Translations under genes and position numbers: made by a program | The notes under the pieces: model-generated | What the model was told of the DNA's origin: nothing | The model's input: only the letters and a program-made list of their open reading frames with translations | The model's database searches: none | Part shown: piece by piece, positions 57,245 through 64,000 of the stretch | How the letters are laid out: each line of letters starts with the position of its first letter | How positions within the stretch are numbered: position 1 is the first letter of the stretch | Source of the DNA: Arcobacteraceae bacterium | GTDB taxonomy: Bacteria; Campylobacterota; Campylobacteria; Campylobacterales; Arcobacteraceae | Length of the DNA stretch: 64,000 bases | Reading direction: 5' to 3' | Assembly (NCBI GenBank): GCA_023138835.1 | Contig: JAGLOP010000004.1 | Location: 1-64,000, forward strand

Positions 57245-60200
57245 GTGAAGGTTGTTCTAAAATTAATATTAACTATTTTCCTAATGGTTGATTTTTCTTT
57301 ACTTGCGAACGATGTAATTTCGCAAGAACGAGGAGAAGAAAAAGAAAAATTAGAGAAAGTATCAATTCAACTTCAATGGCTGGATCAATTCCAATTTGCT
57401 GGATATTATATAGCAAAAGAGAAAGGTTTTTATAAAGATGCAGGATTTGATGTTGAGATTAAAAAGTTTGCGTATGGTATTAATACGGTGGATGAAGTTG
57501 TTAATAAAAAAGCCACATACGGTACAGGAAGGTCAAGTCTTATTATTGACATAAGTGATGGAACGGATATACAACTTTTAGCTTCTATTTTTCAATCTTC
57601 CCCTTTAATGTTATTAACCACAAAACATTCAGACATAAAGAGTATAAAAGACTTTAAAAACAAAAGAGTGATGCATACAAAAAGTACATCAGAAACAGCA
57701 TCACTGCATGCAATGATGAATAAATATGGCGTAGATAAAAAAGATATAATAATGCAAAAGCACTCTTTTGATGTAAATGACTTGATAAATAAAAAAACTG
57801 ATCTTATGGCATCTTATATATCAAATGAACCGTATGCTTTAAAGCAAAAAAATGTAGAACCCATAATATTTCATCCAAAAGATTATGGGTTTGATTTTTA
57901 CAGTGATATATTATTTACAAGTGGCGATGAGATAAAAAATCATAAAGAAAGAACGATAAACTTTGTGCAAGCTTCATTAAAAGGCTGGAAATATGCTTTT
58001 AACAATATAGACGAAACAGTTGAACTTATTTTGAAAAAATACAATTCACAAAAAAAAACAAAAGAAGCATTAATATATGAAGCTAATGAACTAAAAAAAT
58101 TAGCTTATTATGGAAATGAAGAGTTAGGGCATATAGACTTTCATAAACTTCAGAGGATATATGATATATATAATGTAATGGGTTTAATTAAAAATAAAAC
58201 TGATTTAAATAAGTTTATTTTTCATAAAGATATCCATAGAGCTGCTGCTCAAATAGTTCTAACAGTAGAAGAAAAAAGATACTTAAAATCTCATCCAATA
58301 ATAAAAGCACACAATGAAACTTCTTGGCCGCCGTTTAACTTTAATGAAAATGGAGTTGCAAAAGGGTTTTCCATAGATTATATAAATCTATTAGCAAAAA
58401 AACTAGGTATAAAAGTTGAATATGTCAAAGGATATAGCTGGACCCAATTTATGGATATGCTTCAAACTCCAGCTTTAGATGTGATCATTAATATTGTAAA
58501 AAATAAACAAAGGGCTAAAACTATAAGTTTTACTGATGATTTTTATACTGCCCAAAATGCTATATATGCACATAAAGATAATTCAAACTTCAATACTCTA
58601 GAAGATTTAAAGAATAAAACAATAGCTATGCCAAAAGATTTTTTTGCTCAAAAATTCACAGAAAAACACTATCCCTGTATAAAACAAATATTAGTTAAAG
58701 ATCAAGTTGAAGCTTTAAAACTTTTATCATTAGGTAAAGTTGATGCGACCATTGGTAAAAAAGTTGTTATGGATTATATTATTGCAAACAATAATATATC
58801 TGGAGTTTTAGCAACAGAATTTATTGAAGATAAAAGAGTAATCAGCCATTTAAGACTGGGAACTTCCAAACAAGATACTATTCTTAGAGATATTTTACAA
58901 AAAATACAAGATAAAGTCAGCGATAAAGAACTTAGAGCACTAAAAGAAAAATGGTTTGGGGTAAAAGAACAAAATACAAATGAACTAACTAATGAAGAAA
59001 GAAGTTACCTAAAAAATAAAAAAGTTATTACAATGTGTATAGACCCAGATTGGATGCCCTATGAAGCATTTGATAAAAATGGCAAGCATAGAGGTATGAC
59101 TGCCAGTTTTTTTAAAATATTTGAAAAGAATTTAGAAATTGATATAAAACCAGTGATAACTAAAAATTGGGATGAATCATTAGAGTTTGCAAGATTAAGA
59201 AAATGTGATATTTTATCACTTGCTATGACTACTCCTGAACGAAAAAAATATATGAATTTTACTACACCATATTTAAGTATTCCTGTTGTTATTGTAACCA
59301 AATCAAATATTACATATATAGATAAATTAGCACAGTTAAGCGGCAGAAAAATCGGTATTGTAAAAAGTTATGCCTTGGTTGAAATATTTAAGAAAAAGTA
59401 TCCATATTTGGATATTGTAGAGGTTGAAAATCTTGATGATGGACTGCAAAAAGTAGTGGATGGTAAAATATTTGGTTTTATAGATAATCTTAATAGTATC
59501 AGCTCTAAAATACAAACAAAATTTACAAGCGGAATTAAAATATCCGGTAAATTTGACGAAAAGTGGGAACTTGCAGTTGGCGTAAGAGGTGATGATAAGT
59601 TGCTTTTAAAAATATTTCAAAAAGCTATAAATAATTTGACAAGTGAACAAATGCAAGATGTTTTAAATAAATGGTTATCTGTTAAGGTAGAGCAAGTAGT
59701 TGATTATAGGTATCTAAAACAAATAGCTTTATTATTTGTAGTTTTTGTTTTGATTATTTTATTTTGGGTAGGTGTATTAAAAAAAGAGATACAAAAGAGA
59801 AAAGTTGTGGAGCAAGAATTATCACAAAAAAATAAAAAGTTAGATACATACTTAGAATCAATAGAAGATGGTTTCACTGTGGTAAATGTCAAAACCAAAA
59901 AGTTTATAACATGTAATAAAGCTTTTGAAAAACTAACAGGTTACTCAAAAGATGAACTTAAAACTATGACAATTGATAAAATTCATCCTCAAAAGGATTT
60001 ACCTTATGTATTTGAACAGTTTGAAAAACAACTAAGAGGTGAAATTATTATTGGATTATCAATCCCTGTTTTGCATAAAAATCAAACAACAGTTACTATG
60101 TGTGATGTAAATGCTAGTCAGTATGAAGAGGATGGTGAAGTTTATAATATTGGCGTTTTTAGAGATATTACGAATAAACTTAAAATGGAAAATGACTTAA

Positions 60201-60979
60201 AAGTGTTAAATCATAATTTAGAGCAAAAAGTAAAAGAGGAAGTAGAAAAAAGTAGAAAGAAAGATGAAATTATGATGGTGCAGTCAAGGCATGCCGCAAT
60301 GGGTGAGATGATAGGTATGATAGCTCATCAATGGAGACAGCCAATTACAGTTATTTCAATGTGTGCAAATAATATGTTAATTGATATTGAATTTGAAAAT
60401 GTAAACATAGATAATTTTAAAAATAATGCAGAAGAGATTGTAGATGAAACTCAATATTTATCAAAAACTATTGATGATTTTAGAAACTTCTTTAAACCCA
60501 ATAAAATGAAAGAATTAGTTTATATTGATAGTGTTATAAATGAAACTATAGGGATCATTGGCAAGTCCTTAGAAAATAATAATATTGAACTAGAAGAAGT
60601 GTATAAATTTCAAGATTGTCAAACATACACTTACTCAAGAGAACTGCTTCAAGTTTTTATTAATATTATTAAAAATGCAAAAGAGGCTTTATTGGAAAAA
60701 GATATTTTAAGTAAAAAGATAACTATCGAATGTATATGTGATGAAAAAAACATAAAAATTACCATTGAAGATAATGCAGGTGGAATAGATGATAAAGTTA
60801 TGAAAAGAATATTTGAACCGTATTTTACCACAAAAAGTGAAAAAACAGGTACTGGATTAGGTCTTTATATGTCAAAAATTATTGTAGAAAAACATTTAAA
60901 TGGGATAATAGAGGTAGTAAATTGTACAGATGGGGCATTGTTTACAATAACTTTGCCTGTAATTAAAGAGGTGGTTTAA
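57245..60979 (+). CDS. triple-sensor hybrid-input histidine kinase (NMT1 + two SBP_bac_3 + PAS)
   Basis: A 1244-residue membrane kinase starting GTG. A signal helix is followed by an NMT1/THI5-like domain (about 35-340, 'FAGYYIAKEKGFYKDAGFDV'), two amino-acid-type binding modules (about 345-575, 'KAHNETSWPPFNFNENG'; and 590-820, 'CIDPDWMPYEAFDKNGK'), a membrane helix (about 826-846), a PAS domain (about 860-980), a coiled coil, the box with His1028 ('GMIAHQWRQPITVIS') and the ATPase with 'GTGLGLYMSK' near 1200. The periplasmic part probably binds small metabolites, such as pyrimidines and amino acids. The next gene is its likely regulator. Confidence 0.87.
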   Translation: MKVVLKLILTIFLMVDFSLLANDVISQERGEEKEKLEKVSIQLQWLDQFQFAGYYIAKEKGFYKDAGFDVEIKKFAYGINTVDEVVNKKATYGTGRSSLIIDISDGTDIQLLASIFQSSPLMLLTTKHSDIKSIKDFKNKRVMHTKSTSETASLHAMMNKYGVDKKDIIMQKHSFDVNDLINKKTDLMASYISNEPYALKQKNVEPIIFHPKDYGFDFYSDILFTSGDEIKNHKERTINFVQASLKGWKYAFNNIDETVELILKKYNSQKKTKEALIYEANELKKLAYYGNEELGHIDFHKLQRIYDIYNVMGLIKNKTDLNKFIFHKDIHRAAAQIVLTVEEKRYLKSHPIIKAHNETSWPPFNFNENGVAKGFSIDYINLLAKKLGIKVEYVKGYSWTQFMDMLQTPALDVIINIVKNKQRAKTISFTDDFYTAQNAIYAHKDNSNFNTLEDLKNKTIAMPKDFFAQKFTEKHYPCIKQILVKDQVEALKLLSLGKVDATIGKKVVMDYIIANNNISGVLATEFIEDKRVISHLRLGTSKQDTILRDILQKIQDKVSDKELRALKEKWFGVKEQNTNELTNEERSYLKNKKVITMCIDPDWMPYEAFDKNGKHRGMTASFFKIFEKNLEIDIKPVITKNWDESLEFARLRKCDILSLAMTTPERKKYMNFTTPYLSIPVVIVTKSNITYIDKLAQLSGRKIGIVKSYALVEIFKKKYPYLDIVEVENLDDGLQKVVDGKIFGFIDNLNSISSKIQTKFTSGIKISGKFDEKWELAVGVRGDDKLLLKIFQKAINNLTSEQMQDVLNKWLSVKVEQVVDYRYLKQIALLFVVFVLIILFWVGVLKKEIQKRKVVEQELSQKNKKLDTYLESIEDGFTVVNVKTKKFITCNKAFEKLTGYSKDELKTMTIDKIHPQKDLPYVFEQFEKQLRGEIIIGLSIPVLHKNQTTVTMCDVNASQYEEDGEVYNIGVFRDITNKLKMENDLKVLNHNLEQKVKEEVEKSRKKDEIMMVQSRHAAMGEMIGMIAHQWRQPITVISMCANNMLIDIEFENVNIDNFKNNAEEIVDETQYLSKTIDDFRNFFKPNKMKELVYIDSVINETIGIIGKSLENNNIELEEVYKFQDCQTYTYSRELLQVFINIIKNAKEALLEKDILSKKITIECICDEKNIKITIEDNAGGIDDKVMKRIFEPYFTTKSEKTGTGLGLYMSKIIVEKHLNGIIEVVNCTDGALFTITLPVIKEVV

Positions 60980-60980
60980 G

Positions 60981-61892
60981 ATGATTACTAAAGAAATTTC
61001 ACAAGTTGGTCTTGATTTAAAAGAATTTAAAATATTATCTCAACAATTTAGTGTTTTATATGTTGAGGACGAGAAAAAAATAAGAGATAGTATCGCTATA
61101 TATTTAAAAAATTTTTTTAATATTGTTGATACAGCCAATGATGGTGCCAAAGGGTTAGAACTTTTTAAAAGAAATCATTACGATATAGTTATAACAGATA
61201 TATTAATGCCAAAAATGAATGGACTTGATATGGCTAGAGAGATTAAAGAAATAAATCCTAATCAAAATATTCTTATTATCTCTGCGTATGCTGAGGTAGC
61301 AAACTTTGTATATTCAATAAAAATTGGAATTGATGGTTATATCATCAAGCCAGTAGATTATAAACAAATGAACTCAATTTTATATAAAATAGTATATAAA
61401 CTTAAAGAATCTAAAGAAAAAAAACTTTACAGAATAGAGCTTGAACAATTAGTAAAAGAAAAAGTAAAAGAAACTGAACTCGAAAAAGAGAAATTTGCTT
61501 ATTATTTTAAAGATCAAGTTAGAGGACTGTATGATAGAGATTATCTAACATCTGTATTATTTGATAATAATTTAAAACATAAATATTTTGATATGAGTAT
61601 TTTAACTTTAAACAACTTTCATGATTATGCTAAAATCAATAGTTGGGAAAAAAGAAATGAATTTATTGAACATTTTTCAAGCTATTTACAACATACATAT
61701 TCAGATTCTGTAATATTTAGAATAAGAGGTATTGATTTTATAATAATAAGTACACAGCAATTAGAAATTGATATAAAAGAGATTTATGAATTAGATATTT
61801 TAAAAGATTCTGGAATACAAATCGGCTTAAAAAATCTAGATATTGATAAAAAGCATATTAATTCTATTGATGATTTAATAAAGGTTTTATAG
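60981..61892 (+). CDS. response regulator with degenerate GGDEF domain
   Basis: A 303-residue protein that starts 1 base after the kinase stop. The receiver has the acidic pair E29/D30, phosphoacceptor D73 ('VITDILMPKMNG') and 'GYIIKPVD'. A coiled linker leads to a C-terminal domain with 'RGLYDRDYLTSVLF', the usual opening of GGDEF domains, but the active-site loop reads 'RIRGIDFIII': GGDEF has become RGIDF. Diguanylate cyclase activity is therefore unlikely; the domain may bind a partner or nucleotide instead. No DNA-binding domain is seen. Confidence 0.8.
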   Translation: MITKEISQVGLDLKEFKILSQQFSVLYVEDEKKIRDSIAIYLKNFFNIVDTANDGAKGLELFKRNHYDIVITDILMPKMNGLDMAREIKEINPNQNILIISAYAEVANFVYSIKIGIDGYIIKPVDYKQMNSILYKIVYKLKESKEKKLYRIELEQLVKEKVKETELEKEKFAYYFKDQVRGLYDRDYLTSVLFDNNLKHKYFDMSILTLNNFHDYAKINSWEKRNEFIEHFSSYLQHTYSDSVIFRIRGIDFIIISTQQLEIDIKEIYELDILKDSGIQIGLKNLDIDKKHINSIDDLIKVL

Positions 61893-61950
61893 TTTGTCAA
61901 ATAATAAAAAGATACAATAAAAACAGATTGAAGCTTAGCAGGAGAGTTTA

Positions 61951-62679
61951 ATGAAAAATTTGATTGTATTGTTTTTTCTATTATTTAACATTTTGTCCTA
62001 TGCAGATTTTACAGATAAATATTACGACAACAAAAGAGAAAAATTAATAGAGATTATTAAATATAAAGTGGAGAGTACCCGTAAATATTTAAAAAAAGAC
62101 AAACTGGACAAAAAAGTGATAAACGCTATAAATGATGTACCCAGACATAAATTTGTCCCTTTTTATAATCGTTTAAATGCTTACGATAACAGACCCTTGC
62201 CTATAGGACATGGTCAAACAATATCACAGCCGTATATTGTTGCAATTATGACAGACCTTCTTGATTTAAAATCATCTGACAAAGTATTGGAGATCGGTAC
62301 TGGTTCAGGATATCAAGCTGCTATTCTTGCCCAAATAGTAAAAGAAGTATACTCCATAGAGGTTATTGAACCTCTTGGTCTTGAGGCAAGAAAAAGACTT
62401 AAGAGTCTGGGATATAAAAATATAAAAACCAGTATTGCAGATGGATATTATGGCTGGAAAGAATATGGACCCTACGATGCAATAATCGTAACAGCTGCGG
62501 CAGGTCATATCCCTCCGCCTCTTTTAAAACAACTCAAACCTGAAGGAAAGATGATAATTCCAGTAGGAAGTTTTATGTTTGTTCAGCAGCTTATTTTAAT
62601 TCAAAAAGATCAAAAAGGAGATTTGACTACCCGTCAAATTATGCCGGTAAGATTTGTACCTTTGACAGGAAAACACTAA
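61951..62679 (+). CDS. pcm: exported protein-L-isoaspartate O-methyltransferase
   Basis: A 242-residue enzyme methylating damaged L-isoaspartyl residues as the first step of repair. 'RHKFVPFYNRL', 'IGHGQTISQPYIVAIMTDLL' and the SAM-binding 'VLEIGTGSGYQAAILAQ' are all conserved. Unlike the classic cytosolic enzyme it begins with a signal peptide (MKNLIVLFFLLFNILSYA), so it should act in the periplasm, where SAM supply is puzzling. AGGAG precedes the start. The next gene begins 10 bases later. Confidence 0.87.
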   Translation: MKNLIVLFFLLFNILSYADFTDKYYDNKREKLIEIIKYKVESTRKYLKKDKLDKKVINAINDVPRHKFVPFYNRLNAYDNRPLPIGHGQTISQPYIVAIMTDLLDLKSSDKVLEIGTGSGYQAAILAQIVKEVYSIEVIEPLGLEARKRLKSLGYKNIKTSIADGYYGWKEYGPYDAIIVTAAAGHIPPPLLKQLKPEGKMIIPVGSFMFVQQLILIQKDQKGDLTTRQIMPVRFVPLTGKH

Positions 62680-62689
62680 AGATTATCTT

Positions 62690-64000
62690 ATGACAAATAC
62701 TAAAGTGAATTTAAGATTGCCTATTTTTTCTATAGCTTTAACTTCTGCCGGAGCTTTGGGATATGAAATTCTTCTAATGAAACTATTCTCTATTATTCAG
62801 TGGCACCATTTTGCTTATATGATTATCAGCCTTGCTCTTTTAGGTTATGGAGCTAGCGGTACATTTTTGGCACTTTTTCAACAACGGCTGCTTAAACATT
62901 TTCCTCATGCTTATATTTCAAATCTGTTTTTATTTGGAATCTCCTCAATTAGCTGTTTTTTAGTTGCACAACAGATCTCTTTTAATCCTTTGGAGATGTT
63001 TTGGGATTATAAACAGATGTTTTGGCTTTTTTTTATATATCTTCTTTTGACACTCCCTTTTTTCTTTGCAGCAAATGGAATCGGTTTGGCTTTAATGCGT
63101 TACAAAACAGATATATCGAGACTTTACAGGGCAGATATGATTGGTGCAGGCTTAGGAAGTCTTGGAATTTTAGGACTGCTTTATCTCTTTTTCCCTACCT
63201 CAATTTTACAAATTGTTGCAAGCATAGGAGTTGTTGCAGCTGCTATTGGTTTAAAAGAGCTAAATATTGGCTCTAAAAAAGTTTTTTTATTGTTTTTTAC
63301 CGTCAGTGCTTTTTTACTTTTTTTGCCAAATAAAGCTGTAGAACTTAAATTAAGTCAGTACAAAGATTTAAGCCAGATTCTAAGGATAAAAGGGGCAAAA
63401 ACCATAGATGAGTTCTCTTCACCTTTTGGAACTCTGACTATTGTAGAAAATAATCAAATCCCTTTTCGTTATGTTCCGGGACTGAGTTTGGCTTGTTTAA
63501 CTCCTCCCCCTTCACAGCTTGCAGTATTTACAAATGGTGATGGGATGAGTGTTTTAACCAAGTATCCAAACAGCTTGAAAAAACTAAGCTATCTTGACTA
63601 CCAGACATCAGCTCTAGCTTACCATTTAAGAAAATTAAACAATGTTCTTATAATAGGCGCTGGCGGTGGCTCTGATATTTTACAAGCTCTTTATCACAAT
63701 ACCAAAAAGATTGATGCTGTTGAACTAAATCCTCAGATGGTAGAGATTGTAAAGAATAAATATAGTGATTTTACTGGAAATATTTATTCTTTAAAAAATG
63801 TAAATATATATACAGCAGAAGCCAGAGAATTTATAACATCTGCAAAAGAAAAATATGACCTTATACAGATGTCTATGGTGGACTCTTCTGGAGCATCATC
63901 TTCAGGACTTCAATCTATCAGCGAAAACTATCTTTACACAGTGCAGTCTTTACAAAATGCTATAGACACTTTAAGCCCAAACGGCTATCTTTCAATTAGC
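62690..64000 (+). CDS. membrane-anchored spermidine-synthase-like protein (partial)
   Basis: The frame from ATG 62690 stays open to the window end (437 codons), so the C-terminus is missing. The N-terminal 220 residues contain about seven hydrophobic helices ('GALGYEILLMKLFSII' first). The cytoplasmic part has a Rossmann methyltransferase-like fold: 'VLIIGAGGGSDILQAL', 'IDAVELNPQMVEIV' and 'YDLIQMSMVDSSGASSSG'. This resembles the SpeE-like MFS fusions, most of unknown substrate. No good ribosome-binding site is seen, so translation may be coupled to pcm. Confidence 0.75.
   Translation, partial: MTNTKVNLRLPIFSIALTSAGALGYEILLMKLFSIIQWHHFAYMIISLALLGYGASGTFLALFQQRLLKHFPHAYISNLFLFGISSISCFLVAQQISFNPLEMFWDYKQMFWLFFIYLLLTLPFFFAANGIGLALMRYKTDISRLYRADMIGAGLGSLGILGLLYLFFPTSILQIVASIGVVAAAIGLKELNIGSKKVFLLFFTVSAFLLFLPNKAVELKLSQYKDLSQILRIKGAKTIDEFSSPFGTLTIVENNQIPFRYVPGLSLACLTPPPSQLAVFTNGDGMSVLTKYPNSLKKLSYLDYQTSALAYHLRKLNNVLIIGAGGGSDILQALYHNTKKIDAVELNPQMVEIVKNKYSDFTGNIYSLKNVNIYTAEAREFITSAKEKYDLIQMSMVDSSGASSSGLQSISENYLYTVQSLQNAIDTLSPNGYLSIS

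Noticed and set aside
63022-63276. 84-codon frame inside the last gene, suggesting a frameshift
   Set aside because: The frame from 62690 runs without interruption to the window end with sensible membrane helices and methyltransferase motifs, so no frameshift is needed.

Overview
The window is AT-rich, densely packed DNA from a member of the Campylobacterota (formerly Epsilonproteobacteria). It looks Sulfurimonas/Arcobacter-like, but I cannot fix the genus. The evidence is the pyrH-rpoZ-relA/spoT-tyrS order, many histidine kinases carrying an 'IAHQWRQP' phosphorylation box, a Psr-type molybdoenzyme operon, a full set of hydrogenase maturation (hyp) genes, and low GC with overlapping genes. 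I saw no rRNA, tRNA, CRISPR array, transposase or prophage.

Layout. 0.3-5.5 kb (minus): a respiratory operon psrA-psrB-psrC, then a 35-aa membrane protein, a DUF3365 haem protein and a small cytochrome c. 5.9-14 kb (plus): an ATPase of unknown role, pyrH-rpoZ-spoT-tyrS, a nitronate-monooxygenase-like flavoprotein behind a palindromic control region, and a cell-wall amidase. 14-17.9 kb (minus): Nudix hydrolase, LptF/G permease, pth, rplY, a CitE-like lyase and a cytochrome c. 18-25.5 kb (plus): gatA, guaB, a 130-bp foldback element, metY, metX, xseB, a ThiF-like protein and a DEAD-box helicase.

25.5-48.5 kb is dominated by [NiFe]-hydrogenase maturation genes in two minus-strand groups. The first is hypE-hypA followed by a sensor kinase, an OmpR-type regulator, a cysteine-rich receiver protein and hypF. 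The second is a 57-aa His-rich membrane protein, hypB, hypC and hypD. Between and around them lie an Na/Pi cotransporter, a soluble FtsH-like protease with an extra AAA domain, a LOG-family protein, a beta-CASP RNase, pfkA, an ABC exporter, upp, a PAS kinase, an aldo/keto reductase, sixA and a CHAD protein. The hydrogenase structural genes themselves are not in the window.

48.5-57 kb (minus): ppsA, then lipoate-protein ligase, lipA and lpdA, the slipin/NfeD pair and a tandem Usp protein. 57.2-64 kb (plus): a 1244-aa sensor kinase with three periplasmic binding-protein modules, a response regulator with a degenerate GGDEF domain, an exported protein-isoaspartate methyltransferase, and the start of a membrane-anchored spermidine-synthase-like protein that runs off the end.

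The best leads for new biology are: a 20-bp direct-repeat motif placed identically before two genes of the hyp-linked two-component locus; helically phased 11-bp repeats before the triple-sensor kinase; the His-rich microprotein before hypB; the ClpB/FtsH-like fusion protease; an ABC exporter with no standard start codon; and the receiver with a Cys/His insertion.
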